Assembly: GCA_037974665.1 (NCBI GenBank)
Contig: CM075771.1
Location: 18,635,425 to 18,699,424 of the forward strand
DNA length: 64,000 bases
Direction: 5' to 3'
Origin: Ehretia macrophylla
Lineage: Eukaryota; Streptophyta; Magnoliopsida; Boraginales; Ehretiaceae
Shown here: one piece after another, positions 21,134 through 33,775 of the stretch
Position numbering within the stretch: position 1 is the stretch's first letter
How the letters are laid out: the number at the start of each line of letters is the position of its first letter
The notes under the pieces: model-generated
What the model was told of the DNA's origin: nothing
Database searches by the model: none
The model's input: the letters and a program-made list of their open reading frames with translations, nothing else
Program-made: the position numbers and the translations under genes

Positions 21134-21695
21134 GTCATGTTAAGGGTGCAAAGCCCTTATGTGTTGTTGGTTCATAGTCCCAGTCCAGAGAGATTGCCTA
21201 TTCAAAAGGCCCGATGGCCTTAGCGACAACCCATCTACTTCAACAACACAGCAGCCTTGCAAGACGCGATATCGACGTGCTGTAGGGCCCTATAATGTCT
21301 CGCGAGTTAGGTTGTCATCCATTTTGTGGCTCACGATGAATGACCCGGGAGGAAAAAACAATGGAAAATCAAGAAAAGTGGCCTAAAATTGATGAAAAAG
21401 TTCAATTTTGGGCTCAGAAGACAGTCGCAAGTGAGCAGGCTAGCTGCCATCATCCGAGAGCTACTGGAGATCTTTCCATCGGTATGCTGTGGGCTACATA
21501 ACTCCTTACGGATCAAAAGTTATGGGCTCCAGAGCGATGAATACTTGGTTACAGGCCCCACGCCCATGGTTTGCGGGCCCTGTCCCTCCGCAAAGCGAAG
21601 TTATCTTACCCAAGATGACGCGGAACTCAAGAAAATAAATGTGATAGATGAGGCATCTTGGCAAGCCTGAAGGTGGAAAATAAATAAAACGAAAA

Positions 21696-21815
21696 GAGGG
21701 TGTAACATGAGGACATCCCAGGGGGTCACCCATCCTAGTACTACTCTCGCCCAAACACGCTTAACATCAAAGTTCTGATGGGATTCGGTGCATTAGTGCT
21801 GGTATGATTGCACCT
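21696..21815 (-). rRNA. 5S rRNA-like copy 5S-28
   Basis: Full length. GTGTAACATGAGGACATCCC, CAAACACGCTTAACAT in the A box, GATTGCACCT at the start. Confidence 0.85.
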
Positions 21816-22384
21816 GTCATGTTGAGGGTGCAAAGCCTTTATATGTTGAGGGTTCATAGTCCTAGTCCAGAGAGATTGCTCATTCAAAAGGCCCAATGGC
21901 CTTATCGATAACCCATATGCTTCAACAACGCAGCAGCGTTGCAAGATGTGATATCGATGTGATGTAGGGCCCTCTAATGTCCCGCAAGTTTGGTTGTCGT
22001 CCTTTTCGCGGCTCACGACGAATGTCCTGAGAGGAAAAAGTAGCGAAAAAAGAAGAAAAGTGGCCCAAAACAGATGAAAACATTCGATTTTGGGTTCAAA
22101 AAATTGGCGCAGGCGAGCAGGCAGGCTGCCCTAGTCGTAGAGCTCCCGCTCTCGGAGAGCTTTTCAATGGTATGTAGTGCGCCACATAACTCCTTACAGA
22201 TCAAAAGTTATGGGTACCGGAACGACGAAAACTTTGTCACAGGCCCCACGCCCTCGGTTTACGAGCCTAGCTCCTCTGCGAAACGAGATTGCCTTGCCCA
22301 AGATGGCGTGGGACTAGAGAAAAGAAATGTGACGGATGAAGCATCTTGGCAAGCTTGAAGGGGGTAAAAAAAACAAAACGAAAA

Positions 22385-22504
22385 GGGGGTGCAACACAAG
22401 GACTTCTAAGGGTGTCACCCATCCTGGTACTACTCTCACCCAAGCACGCTTAACTTCGTAGTTTTGATAGGATCCAGTGCATTAGTGCTGGTATGATCGC
22501 ACCT
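22385..22504 (-). rRNA. 5S rRNA-like copy 5S-29
   Basis: Full length with an intact A box. C box TTCTAAGGGTGTCACCC, then CATCCTGGT; 5' half GTAGTTTTGATAGG. Confidence 0.85.
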
Positions 22505-23063
22505 GTCATGTTGAGGGTGCAAAGCCCTTATGTGTTAATGGTTCACAGTCCCAGTCCAGAGAAACGGCCTACTCAAAAGGGCCAATGGCCTTATCGACAA
22601 CCCATCTACTTCAACAACATAGCATCCTCGCAAGACGTGATATCGACACATTGTAGGGCCCTCTAATGTCCTGCGATTTAGGTTGTCATCCTTTCCTCGG
22701 CTCACGACGAACGACCTGGGAGGAAAAAACATCAGAAAACAAAAAAAAGTGGCACAAAATTGATAAAAATGTTTGATTATGGGTTCTGAAAGGAGGCACA
22801 TCCGAGCAGGCTTGTTTTCCCCGTCGTAGAGCTCCTGGAGAGCTTGCCAATGGTATGTTGTGCGCCGCATAACTCCTTACGGATCAAAAGTTATGGGCAC
22901 CAGAGTGACGGATACTTGGTCACAGGCCCCACACCTTAGGTTTATAGGCCCATCCCTCCGTGAAGCATAGTTGTCTTGCCCAAGATGTTGTGGGACTCGA
23001 GAAAAGGAATGTGACGGATGAAGCATCTTGGCAAACCTAAATGGGGCAAAAAAAAAATGGAAA

Positions 23064-23183
23064 AGGGGTACAACACGCTGACTTCCCAGGGGGTTACCCA
23101 TCCTGCTACTACTCTCGCCCAAGCACACTTAACTTTAGAGTTCTTATGGGATTCGGTCTATTAGTGCTGGTATGATCACATCC
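23064..23183 (-). rRNA. 5S rRNA-like copy 5S-30
   Basis: Full length. CACGCTGACTTCCC, CCTGCTACTAC, CACACTTAACTTTAG, GGGATTCGGTCTATTAG. Confidence 0.84.
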
Positions 23184-23700
23184 GTCATGTTGAGGGTGCA
23201 AAACCCTTATGTGTTGACGATTTACAGTCCTAGTGCAGAAAGACGGCCCATTCAGAAGGCCCAATGGCCTTATCGATAACCCATATGCTTCAACAACGTA
23301 GTATCCTCGCAAGACGTGATATCCACGCATTGTAGGGCCCTCTAATGTCACGCGAGCTAGGTTGTCATCCTTTCCGTGGCTCATGACGAATGACCCAGGA
23401 GGAAAAAACAGCGGTAAAGTAAGAAAATTGGCCCAAAACTGATAAAAACATTCGATTTTGGGTTCCGAAAATAGGCACAGCCGAGCAGGCTGTTGTACGA
23501 CGCATAACTCGTTACGGATCAAAAGTTATGGGCACCGGGGTGACTGATACTTGGTCACAAGCCCCATGCCCTCGGTTTTCAAGCCCAACCCCTCCGCAAA
23601 GTGAAGTTGGCTTCCCCAAGATGCCGTGGGACTCAAGAAAAGGAATGTGATCGATAAAGCATCTTGGCAAAGATGAAGGGGGCAAAAAAATAAAACAAAA
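23184..23700 (-). repeat. Spacer with a mid-spacer deletion
   Basis: At about 23491 GCCGAGCAGGC is joined to TGTTGTACGACG, losing the roughly 60 bp that holds the AGCTC/GAGCT inverted repeat. 23287-23382 is identical to 57181-57276. Confidence 0.75.
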
Positions 23701-23820
23701 AGAGGTGCAACACGAGGATTTCCCAAGGGGTTACCCATCCTAGGACTACTCTCGCCCAAGCACGATTAACTTTAGAGTTCTGATGGGATCTGGTGCATTA
23801 GTGCTGGAATGATCGCATCA
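23701..23820 (-). rRNA. 5S rRNA-like copy 5S-31
   Basis: Full length. GAGGATTTCCC, CTAGGACTAC, CACGATTAACTTTAG, and TGATGCGATC at the start. Confidence 0.85.
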
Positions 23821-24243
23821 GTAATGTTGAGGGTGCAAAGCCCTTATGTCTTGACAGTTCACAGTCCTAGTCTAGAGAGACTACCTATTCAAAAGGCCCA
23901 ATGGCCTTATCGACAACCCATCTGCTTAAACAATGTAGTAGCCTTAGAAGACGTGATATCGATGCTTCGTAGGGACCTCTAATGTCCCGCGAGTTAGGTT
24001 GTCATCCTTTTCGCCACTCTCGACAAACGACCCGGGAGGAAAAAATAGCAGACAAAGAAGAAAATTGGTCTGAAACTAATGAAAACATTCGATTTTGGGT
24101 TCAGAAAATAGGGGCTGGTAAGCAGGCTTGCTGCTGCCATCATAGAGCTACCGAAAAGCTTTCCAATGGTATGCTATGCGTCGCATAACTCCTTTCGAAT
24201 CAAAAGTTATGGGCACCGGAGTGATGGATACTTGGTCACGAAA
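23821..24243 (-). repeat. Spacer truncated at its terminator side
   Basis: About 423 bp. ACTTGGTCAC at 24230-24239 runs straight into GAAAAGGGG, so about 140 bp between the GGTCAC block and the T-rich terminator is gone. A short T-run directly after 5S-32 remains. Confidence 0.78.
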
Positions 24244-24363
24244 AGGGGTGCAACACTAGGACTTCCCAGGGGGTCACCTATCCTAGTACTCCTCTCAGCC
24301 AAGCACGCTTAACTTTGGAGTTCTTATGGGATCCGGTGCATTAGTGCTGGTATGATCGCATCC
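24244..24363 (-). rRNA. 5S rRNA-like copy 5S-32
   Basis: Full length with an intact A box. CACTAGGAC, CACCTATCC, CTCCTCTCAGCC, TTCTTATGGG. Most of the usual downstream T-tract is missing. Confidence 0.84.
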
Positions 24364-24377
24364 GCCCTGTTTAGGGG

Positions 24378-24569
24378 GCAAAGCCCTTATATGTTGACGG
24401 TTCACAGTCCCAGTCCAGAGAGACGTCCCATTCAAAAGGCCCAATGGCCTTATCGACAACTTATCTGCTTTAACAACGCAGCATCCTCGTAAGACGTGAT
24501 ATCCATACGTTGTAGGGTCTCTAATGTCCTACGAGTTAGGTTGTCGTCCTTTCCGCGGCTCACGACGAA
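24378..24569 (-). repeat. 192-bp patch identical to 38416-38607
   Basis: Longest exact patch found: no difference over 192 bp between units 14.0 kb apart, including private marks such as CAACTTATCTGCTTTAAC and GTAGGGTCTC. Similarity falls to the array background on both sides. Confidence 0.85.
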
Positions 24570-24893
24570 TGACCTGGGAGGTAAAAACAAATAAAAATGT
24601 TCAATTTTGGGTTCAGAAAATAGACGTAGGCGAGCAAGCTTGCTGCCCCTGTCGTACAACGCTCGGAGAGCTTTTCGACAGTATGATGTGCGCTTGATAA
24701 CTCCTTACGGATCAAAAGTTATAGGCACCGGAGTGACGGATACTTGGTCAGAGGCCCCACGCACTCGGTTTGCAGGTCCAGCCGCTCCGTGAAGAGAAGT
24801 ATTCCTGCCCAAGATTCCGTAGGACTCGAGAAAAGGAATGTGACAGATGAAGCATCTTGGCTAGCCTAAAGGGGGCAAAAAAACAAAAAGAAA

Positions 24894-25003
24894 AGGGGTA
24901 CAACACGAGCACTACCTAGGGGGTTACCCATCCTAGTACTACTCTCGCCTAAGCACGCTTAACTTCGGAGTTCTTATGGGATCCGGCTGGTATGATTACA
25001 CCG
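24894..25003 (-). pseudogene. 5S-33: 10-nt deletion in the 5' half
   Basis: 110 nt. GATCCGG joins to CTGGTATG, losing the TGCATTAGTG stretch. A box intact, 3' end CACGAGCACTACC. Confidence 0.84.
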
Positions 25004-25565
25004 GTCATGTTGAGGGTGCAAAGCCCTTATATGTTGACATTTCAAAGTCCCAGTCCAGAGATACATCCCATTCAAAAGGCCCAATGGCCTTATCGACAAC
25101 CCATCTGTTTCAACAACGCAGCATCATCGCATGATGTGATATCAACGCGTTGTAGGGCCCTCTAATGTCCCACAAGTTAGGTTGTCATCCTTTACGTGGC
25201 TCACGACGAACAACCCGGGAGGAAAAAACAGCAGAAAAATAAGAAAAGTGGCCAAAAACTAATGAAAACGTTCGATTTTGGCTTCATAAAGCAGGCGAAT
25301 GCAAGCAAGCAGGATGCCCTGTCGTAGAGCTCCAGGAGAGCTTTCCAACGATATACTTTGCACCTTATAACTCCTTATGGATCAAAAGTTAAAGGGGGAA
25401 CCAGAGTGACGAATACTTGGTTACAGGCCCCACGCCCTAGGTTTGCACGTCCTGCCCCTCCACAAAGCGAAGTTGTCTTGCCTAAGATACCATGGGACTC
25501 TAGAAAAGGAATGTGATGATGAAGCATCTTGACAAACCTGAAGAGGGCAAAAAAACAAGAAGTAA

Positions 25566-25685
25566 AGGGGTGCAACGCGAGGACTTCCCAAGGGGTCACC
25601 CATCCTAGTACTACTCTCACCCAAGGACGCTTAACTTCGGAGTTCTTAAGGGATCCGGTCTATTAGTGCTAGTATGATTGCATCC
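25566..25685 (-). rRNA. 5S rRNA-like copy 5S-34
   Basis: Full length. CAACGCGAGG, CAAGGACGCTTAACT, and TTCTTAAGGGATCCGGTCTA, a 5'-half subtype also in 5S-40, 5S-42, 5S-44 and 5S-51. Confidence 0.85.
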
Positions 25686-26248
25686 GACATGTTGAGGGTG
25701 CAAAGCCCTTATGTGTTGACGGTTCACAGCCCCAGTCCAGAAAGACGGCCTATTCAAAAGGCCCAATGGCCTTATCGACAACCCATCTGCTTCAACAGCG
25801 CAGCATCCTGGCAAGACGTGTTCTCAATGCATTGTAGGGCCCTCTAATGTCCCAAGAGTTAGGTTTTCGTCCTTTTCGCGACTGACAGCGAACGACCCGG
25901 GAGGAAAAAATAGCAAAAAAATAAGAAAAGTTTTCTAAAACTGATGAAAATGTTCGATTTTGCATTCCTAAAACAAGCACAGGTGAGCATGCTTGCTTCC
26001 CCGTCGTAGAGCTCCTGCAGAGATTTTTAAACGGTATGTTGTGTGCCGCATAACTTCTTACCGATCAAAAGTTATGGGAACCAGAGCGACAGATACTTGG
26101 TCACGGGCCCCATGCCCTCGGTTTGCAGGCCCAGCACCTCCGAGAAGCGAAGTTGTCTTACCCAAGATGCTGGAGACTCGAGAAAAGGAATGTGATTGAT
26201 GAAGCATCTTGGGAAGCCTGAAGTGGGCAAAAAAAAACAAAACAAAAT

Positions 26249-26368
26249 GGGGGTGTAACACGAGGACATCCCAAGGGGTCACCTATCCTAGTACTACTCT
26301 TGTCCAAGCACGCTTAACTTCGGAGTTCTGATGGGATCTGGCACATTAGTATTGATATGATTGCACTT
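26249..26368 (-). rRNA. 5S rRNA-like copy 5S-35
   Basis: Full length with an intact A box. GTGTAACACG, GACATCCC, CTTGTCCAAG, GATCTGGCACATTAGTATTG. Confidence 0.85.
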
Positions 26369-26926
26369 GTCATGTTGAGGGTGCAAAACCCTTATATGTT
26401 GACGGTTCACAGTCCTAATCCAAAGAGACGACCTATTCAAAAGGCCAAATGGCCTTATGGACAAGCCATCTGCTTCAACAACACAGCATCCTCGCAAGAC
26501 ATGATATGACGCATTGTAGCGCCCTCTAATGTCCCGCGAGCTAGGTTGTCGCCCTTTCCACGGCTCCCGACGAACGACTCGGGAGGAAAAACAGTAGAAA
26601 AAGAAGAAAAATTGTCCAAAACTAATGAAAATGTTCGATTTTGGGTTCAGAAAATAGGCGCAGGAAAGCAGGCTTGTTGCCACCGTCGTAGAGATCCCAG
26701 AGAGCTTTCCAATGGTATGCTGTGCACCGCATAACACCATACAGATCAATAGTTATGGGTACTGGAGTAACGGATAGTTGGTCACAGGCCCCACGCCCTC
26801 GGTTTGAGGGTCCAGCCCCTCTGCGATGCGAAGTTGTCCTGCCCAAGATGCCGTGGGACTCGAGAAAAGGAATGCGACGGATGAAGCATCTTGGCAAGCC
26901 TGAAGGGGGCAAAAAACAAAACGAAA

Positions 26927-27046
26927 TAGGCTACAACATAAGGACTTCCAAGGGGGTCACCCATCCTAGTACTACTCTCACCCAAGCACCCATAACTTTG
27001 GAGTTCTTATGGGATCCGGTGCATTAGTGCTGGAATGATCGCATCT
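26927..27046 (-). rRNA. 5S rRNA-like copy 5S-36
   Basis: Full length. 3' end TAGGCTACAACATAAGG, A box CAAGCACCCATAACT with two changes, start AGATGCGATC. Confidence 0.84.
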
Positions 27047-27606
27047 ATCATGTTTTGGGTGCAAAGCCCTTATGTGTTGATGGTTCACAGTCCCAGTCCA
27101 GAGAGACAACCTATTCAAATTGCCCAATGGTCTTACGATAACCCATCTGCTTCAACAATGCAGCAGCCTCCCAAGACGTCGTATCGAGGTGCTGTAGGGC
27201 CCTCTAAAATCACGCGAGTTAGGTTGTCATCCTTTTCGCTGCTCACGACGAACGACCCGGGAGGAAAAAATAGTTGAAAAAGAAGAAAAGTGGTCCGAAA
27301 CTGAAAAAAATGTTCAATTTTGGGTTCAGAAAATAGGCGCAGGCGAGCAGGCAGGCTGCCCCCATCGTAGAGCTCCCGGAGAATTTTTCAACGGTATGTT
27401 GTGCGCCTAATAACTCCTTACGGATAAAAAGTTTTGGGCACCGGAGTGACGGATACTTGGTCACAGGCCCCACGCCCTCAGTTTGTGGGTCCAGCCCCTC
27501 CGCGAAGCGTAGTCGTCTTGCCCAAGATGTCGTGGGACTCGAGAAAAGGAATGTGACGGATGAAGCATCTTGGCAAACCTAAAGGGGGCAAAAAAACAAA
27601 ACGAAA

Positions 27607-27726
27607 AGAGGTACAACACCAGAACTTCCCAGGGGGTTACCCATCCTAGTACTACTCTCGCCCAAGCACGTTTAACTTCGGAGTTCTTATGGGATCCAGT
27701 CTATTAGTGCTGGTATGATCGCATCC
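27607..27726 (-). rRNA. 5S rRNA-like copy 5S-37
   Basis: Full length. CAACACCAGAACTTCCC, GGTTACCC in the C box, CACGTTTAACT, GATCCAGTCTATTAG; the gene start is consensus. Confidence 0.85.
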
Positions 27727-28286
27727 GTCATGTTGAGGGTGCAAAGCCCTTATGTATTGACGGTTCACAGTCCCAATCCAGAAAGACAGCCCATTCAAAA
27801 GGACCAATAGCCTTATCGGCAACCTATCTGCTTCAACAACGCAGCATCCTCGCAAGACGTGATATCGACACATTGTAGGGCCCTCTAATGTCCCCCGAGT
27901 TAGGTTTTCGTCCTTTCCACAGCTCACGACGAACATCCCAGGAGGAAAAAACAACGAAAATAAAAGAAAAGTAGCACGAAACTGATAAAAATGTTCAATT
28001 TTGGATTCTAAAAATAGTCACAGCCGAGCAAGCTTGCTTCTCCCATTGTAGAGCTCCCAGAGAGCTTTCTAACAGTTTTTTGTGAACCACATAACTCCTT
28101 GCAGATCAAAAGTTTTGGGCAACGGAGCAACAAAGACTAGGTCACAGGCCCAACACTCCCGATTTGCGGGCCCAACTTCTACGCGAAGTGAAGTTGTCTT
28201 GCCCAAGATGACGTGGGACTCGAGAATAGAAATGTGATGGTTGAAGCATCTTGGCAAGCCTGAAGGGGGAAAACAACAAAACAAAA

Positions 28287-28406
28287 AGGGGTGCAACACG
28301 AGGACTTCCCAAGGGGTCACCCATAGTAGTACTACTCTCGCCCAAGCACAATTAACTTCAGAGTACTGATGGGATTCAGTACATTAGTGCTAGAATGATC
28401 GCATCC
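28287..28406 (-). rRNA. 5S rRNA-like copy 5S-38
   Basis: Full length with a consensus 3' end. CCATAGTAGT at the C box edge, CACAATTAACT, AGTACTGATGGG, GATTCAGTACATTAG. Confidence 0.85.
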
Positions 28407-28967
28407 GTCTTGTTGAGGGTGCAAAGCCCTTACGTGTTGACGGTTCACAGTCCCAGTCCAGAGAGACTGCCAATTCAAAAGGCCGAATGGCCTTATCGAC
28501 AACCCATCTGCTTCAACAATGAAGCAGCCCAGGAAGACATGATATCGATGAGTTGTAGGGCCCTCTAATGTCCTGCTAGTTAGGTTGTCGTCCTTTTCGT
28601 GGCTCACGACGAATGACAGGGGAGGAAAAAAAAGAAAAAAAGAAGAAAACTCGTCCGAAACTAATGAAGACGTTCGATTTTCAGTTCAGAAAATAGGCGC
28701 AGGCGAGTAGGCTTGTTGCTGCCGTCGTAGAGCTCCTAGAGAGCTTTCTAATGGTATGTTGTGCGACGCATAACTCCTCACAGATCAAAAGTTATGGGCA
28801 CTAGAGTAACTAATACTTGGTCAAAGGCCCCACGCCTTTGGTTTGCGGGCCTAGCCCCTCCGCGAAGTGAAGTTGTCTTGCCCAAGTTGTCGTGGGACTC
28901 GAGAAAAGAAATATGACAGATGAAACATCTTGGCAAGCATGAAGGGGGCAAAAAAATAAAATGAAAA

Positions 28968-29086
28968 GGGGGTGCAACACGAGGACTTCCGAGGGGGTCA
29001 CCTATCCTAGTACTACCCTCGCCCAAGCACGCTTAACTTCGAAGTTCTGATGGATCCGGTGCATTAGTGCAGTTACGATCGCACCC
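28968..29086 (-). rRNA. 5S rRNA-like copy 5S-39
   Basis: 119 nt; one G lost in TGATGGATCC. A box intact; TTCCGAGGGGGTCACC, TACTACCCTCG, GTGCAGTTACGATCG. Confidence 0.85.
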
Positions 29087-29647
29087 GTCATGTTGAGGGT
29101 GCAAAGCCCTTATGTGTTGACGGTTCACAGTCCCAGTCCAGAGAGACGGCCCATTGAAAAGGCCCAATGGCCTTATCGACAACCCATCTGCTTTTATAAC
29201 GCAGTATCCTCGCAAGACGTGATATCGAACCATTGTAGGGTCGTCTAATGCCTCGCGAGTTTGGTTCTCGTCCTTTCTGCAGCTCACGACGAACGACCCG
29301 GGAGGAAAAAATAGTAGAGGAAAAAGAAAAGTGGTCTGAAACTGAAAAAAATGTTCAATTTTGCGTTCAAAAAATAGGTGCAGGCGAGAAGGCTGGCTGC
29401 CCCCATCATACAGCTCCTGGGGAGCTTTCCAACGGTATACTGTGCACTGCATAACTTCTTACATATCAAAAGTTATGGGCACTGGAGTGACGGATATTTG
29501 GTCACCGGCCCTATGCCCTCGGTTTGCTGGCCCAGCCCCTCCGCGAAGTGAAGTTGTCTTGCCCTAGATGTCGTGGGACTCTAGAAAATGAATGTGACGG
29601 ATGAAGCATCTTGGCAAACCTGAAGAGGGCAAAAAAACAAAAAGAAA

Positions 29648-29767
29648 AGGGGTGCAACACGAGGACTTCCCAGGGGGTCACCCACCCTAGTACTACTCTC
29701 ACCCAAGCACGTTTAACATCGGAGTTCTTAAGGGATCCGGACTATTAGTGCTGGTATGATCTCACTC
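29648..29767 (-). rRNA. 5S rRNA-like copy 5S-40
   Basis: Full length. CACCCACCCTAG in the C box, CACGTTTAACAT in the A box, TTAAGGGATCCGGACTATTAG, start GAGTGAGATC. Confidence 0.85.
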
Positions 29768-30286
29768 GTCATGTTGAGGGTGCAAAGCCTTATGTGTTGA
29801 TAGTTCACAATCCCAGTCCAGAGAGACGACCCATTCAAAATGGCCAATGGCCTTATCGATAACCCATCTGCTTTAACAACGCATCATCCTCACAAGACGA
29901 GATATCGACGCATTGTAGGGCCCTTTAATGTCCAGCGAGTTAGGTTGTCGTCCTTTTCGCGGCTCACAACGAACGATCCAGGAGGAAAAAATATAGGAAA
30001 AATAAGAAAACTGGCACAAAACTGATAAAAACGTTCGATTATGCGTTGTAGGGCTCCTGGAGAGCTTTCCATTGGTATGTTGTGCGTCGCATAAATCCTT
30101 ACGGATCAAAAGTTATGGGCACCAGAGCAACTGATACTTGGTCACAGGCCCCACGCCCTCGGTTTGCAGGCCCAGCACATCCGCAATGCGAAGTTGTCTT
30201 GCCCAAGATGATGGGCACTCGAGAAAAGGAATGTGATGGATGAAGCATCTTGGGAAGCCTAAAGGTGGCAAAAAAACAAAACAAAA
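29768..30286 (-). repeat. Spacer with a mid-spacer deletion
   Basis: At about 30043 CGATTATG joins to CGTTGTAGGGCTCC, losing about 50 bp of the subtype-diagnostic block. 29844-29969 is identical to 47938-48063. Confidence 0.72.
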
Positions 30287-30406
30287 AGGGGTACAACACG
30301 AGGACTTCCCAAGGGGTAGCCCATCCTAGTACTACTCTCGCCCAAGCATGATTAACTTCGGAGTTCTGATGGGATCTGGTGCATTAGTGCTGGAATGATT
30401 GCATCC
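30287..30406 (-). rRNA. 5S rRNA-like copy 5S-41
   Basis: Full length. GGGGTAGCCCATCC in the C box, CATGATTAACT, CTGGAATGATTGC; otherwise near consensus. Confidence 0.86.
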
Positions 30407-30966
30407 GTCATGTTGAGGGTGAAAAGCCCTTATGTGTTGACGGTTCACAGTCCCAATCCAGAGAGACTGCCCATTCAAAAGGCCAAATGGCCTTATCGAC
30501 AACCCATCTGCTTCAACAACGCAGCAGCCTCACAATACGTGATATCGACACGTTGTAGGGCCCTCTAATGTCCCGCGAGTTAGGTTGTTGTCCTTTCCGT
30601 GGCTCCCGACAAACGACCCGGGAGGAAAGAAGAGCGGAAAAAGAAGAAAAGTGGTCCAAAACTAATGAAAATGTTTGATTTTGGGTTCAGAAAATAGGCA
30701 CAGGCAAGCTGGCTTGTTGCCGCCGTCGTAGAGCTCCCGATGAGCTTTCCAACGGTATGCTGTACGCCGCATAACTCCTTACGAATCAGAAGTTATGGGC
30801 ACCGGAGTAATGGATACTTGGTCCCAGGCCCCACGCCCTCGGTTTGTTGGTCCAGCCCCTCTGCAAATCGAATTGTCTTGCCCAAGATGCCGTGGGACTC
30901 GAGAAAAGGAATGTGACGGATGAAGTATCTTGGCAAGCTTAAAGGGGGCAAAAAAACAAAACAAAA

Positions 30967-31086
30967 AGGGGTGCAACACAAGGACTTCCCAAGGGGTTAC
31001 CCATCCTAGTACTACTCTCGCACAAGCACGCTTAACTTCAGAGATCTTAAGGGATCACGTCTATTTGTGCTGGTATGATTGTATCC
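30967..31086 (-). rRNA. 5S rRNA-like copy 5S-42
   Basis: Full length with an intact A box. CGCACAAGC, GAGATCTTAAGGGATCACG, TCTATTTGTG, GGATACAATC start. Confidence 0.84.
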
Positions 31087-31632
31087 GTCATGTTGTGGGT
31101 GCAAAGCCCTATGTGCTGACGATTCAGAGAGACGACCCATTCAAAAGTACCAATGGCCTTATCGACAACCCATCTGCTTCAACAACGCAGCATCCAGGCA
31201 TGACGTGTTATCGACGCATTGTAGGGCCCTCTAATGTCACCCGAGTTAGGTTGTCGTCCTTTCCGCGGCTCACGACGAACGAGCCAGGCGGAAAAAATAG
31301 CGTAAAAAAAAGAATAGTGGCACGAAGCTGAAAAAACGTTCGATTTTGGGTTCTAAAAATAGGCACAGCCGAGCATTCTCGCTTCCCCCGTTGTAGATCT
31401 CCCGAAGAGCTTTCCAAAGGTTTGTTGTGCACCACATAACTCCTTACGGATCAAAAGTTATGGGCACCGGAACGACTGATACTTGGTCACAGGCCCCACG
31501 CCCTTGTTTTTTGAGCCCAGCCCCTCAGCGAAGCGAAGTTGCCTTGCCTAAGATACCGTGGGACTCGAGAAAAGGAATGTGATAGATGAAGTATCTTGGC
31601 AAGCCTGAAGGGGGCAAAAAAACAAAACAAAA

Positions 31633-31752
31633 TGGGGCACAACACGAGGACTTCCCAAGGGGTCACCCATCCTAGTGCTACTCTCACCCAAGCATGCCTA
31701 ACTTCGGAGTTCTTACGAGATCCGGTGCATTAGTGATGGTATGATCGCATCC
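31633..31752 (-). rRNA. 5S rRNA-like copy 5S-43
   Basis: Full length. TGGGGCACAACACG, CTAGTGCTAC, CATGCCTAACT in the A box, TTACGAGATCC. Confidence 0.85.
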
Positions 31753-32315
31753 GTTACGTTTAGTGTGCAAAGCCCTTATGTGTTGACGGTTCATAGTTCG
31801 AGCCCTGAGAGACGGCCCATTCAATAGCCCCAATGGGAATATTGATAACCCATTTGTTTCAACAACGCAACATCTGCGCTAGATGTGATATCGATGCATT
31901 GTAGGGCCCTCTAATGTTACGCGAGTTAGGTTGTCATCCTTTTCGCGGCTCATGACGAACGACCTCGATGAAAAAATAGTGTAAAAAGAAGAAAAGTAGT
32001 CTAAAACTGAAAAAAAATATTCAATTTTGGGTTCAAAAAATAGGCGCAGGCGAGTAGGCTGGCTGCCCACGTCGTAGAGCTCCCGAACAGATTTCCAACA
32101 GTATACTGTGCACTGGATAACTCCTTATGGATCAAAAGTTATGGGCACCGGAGTGACGGATACTTGGTCACAGGCCACACGCCCTTGATTTGCGGGTCTA
32201 GACCCTTCGTGAAGCGTAGTTGTCTTGCCCAAGATACCGTGGGACTCGAAAAAATTAATGTGACAGATGAACCACCTTGGCAAGCCTAAAGGGGGCAAAA
32301 AAAAACAAAACGAAA

Positions 32316-32434
32316 AGGGGTGCAACATGAGGACTTCTATGGGGTTACCCATCCTACTACTACTCTTGCCCAAGAACGCTTAAATTCAGAGTTCTTAAGG
32401 GATCATGCCTATTTGTGTTGGTATGATCGCATCT
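32316..32434 (-). rRNA. 5S rRNA-like copy 5S-44
   Basis: 119 nt. TTCTATGGGGTTACCC (one base short), CCTACTACTACTC, CAAGAACGCTTAAAT, GATCATGCCTATTTG. Its 3' half lies in a patch identical to 5S-51. Confidence 0.84.
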
Positions 32435-32981
32435 GTCATGTTGAGGGTGCAAAGCCCTTATGCGTTGACGGTTCACAGTCCCAATCCAGAGAGACGGCCC
32501 ATTCAAAAGGACCATTGGCCTTTTCGACAACCCATCTGCTTCAACAGCACTGCATCCTTACAAGACGTGATATCGATGCATAGAAGGGCCCTCTAATGTC
32601 CCCCAAGTTAGGTTTTCATCCTTTTCGTGGCTCCCGACGAATGACACAGGAGGAAAAAATAGCGAAAAAAGAAAAGTGGCACGAAACTAAAAAAAATGTT
32701 CGATTTTGGGTTCTAAAAATAGGTACAGCTGAGCAAGCTTGCTTCCCCCGTCGTAGAGCTTTCCAATGGTATGTTGTGTGCCATATAACTCCTTATGGAT
32801 CAAAAGTTATGGGCACCGGAGTGATTAATACTTGGTCACAGGCCCCACGCCCTCATTTTTCAGGCCCAGCCCCTTAGCGAAGCGAAGTTGTCTTGCCCAA
32901 GATGCCGTGGGACTCGAGAAAATGAATGTGATTGATGAAGCATCTTGGCATGCCTGAAAGGGGGAAAAAAACAAAAGAAAA

Positions 32982-33101
32982 AGGGGTACAACACTAGGAT
33001 TTCCCAAGGGGTCACCCATCCTAGTACTACTCTCGCCCAAGCACGATTAACTTCAGAGTTCTGATGGGATTCGGTGCATTAGTGCTGGAATGATCGTATC
33101 C
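32982..33101 (-). rRNA. 5S rRNA-like copy 5S-45
   Basis: Full length. TACAACACTAGGATTTCCC, CACGATTAACT, GATTCGGTGC, start GGATACGATC. Confidence 0.85.
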
Positions 33102-33656
33102 GTCATGTTGAGGGTGCAAAGCCCTTATCTGTTGATGGTTCAAAGTCTTAGTCCAGAGAGACCGCCCATTCAAAAGGCCCAATGGCCTTATCAACAACCC
33201 ATCTGCTTAAACAACATAGCAGCCTCGCAAGATGTGATATTGGCGCTTTGTAGGGCCCTCTAATGTCACACGAGTTTGGTTGTTGTCCTTTCCACGACCC
33301 ACGACCTGGGAGGAAAATACAGCGGAAAAAGAAGAAAAGTGGCCCGAAACTGAAAAAAAATGTTCAATTTTGGGTTCAAAAAATAGGCGCCAGCGAGCAA
33401 GCTGGCTGCCCCTATCGTAGAGTTCTCGGAGAACTTTCCAACAGTATGTTGTGCGCCGGATCACTCCTTACAGATCAAAAGTTATGGGCACCAGAGTGAT
33501 GGATACTTGGTCATAGGCCCCACGCCCTCGGTATGCGGGCCCAGCCCCTCCGTGAAGAGAAGTTGTCTAGCCCAAGCTACTGTGGGACTCGAGAAAAGAA
33601 ATGTGATGGATGAAGGATCTTGGCAAGCCTAAAGGGGGAAAAAAACAAAATGAAAA

Positions 33657-33775
33657 GGGGGTGCAACACGAGGACTTCCCAGGGGGGCACCCATCCTAGT
33701 ACTACTCTCGCCCAAGCATGTTTAACTTCGGAGTTCTGATGGGACCCGGTGCGTTAGTGTTGGTATGTCGCACCC
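33657..33775 (-). rRNA. 5S rRNA-like copy 5S-46
   Basis: 119 nt. Same sequence as 5S-20 over the shared 168-bp patch, including the missing base in GGTATGTCGC; only the last few 3' nucleotides differ. Confidence 0.86.
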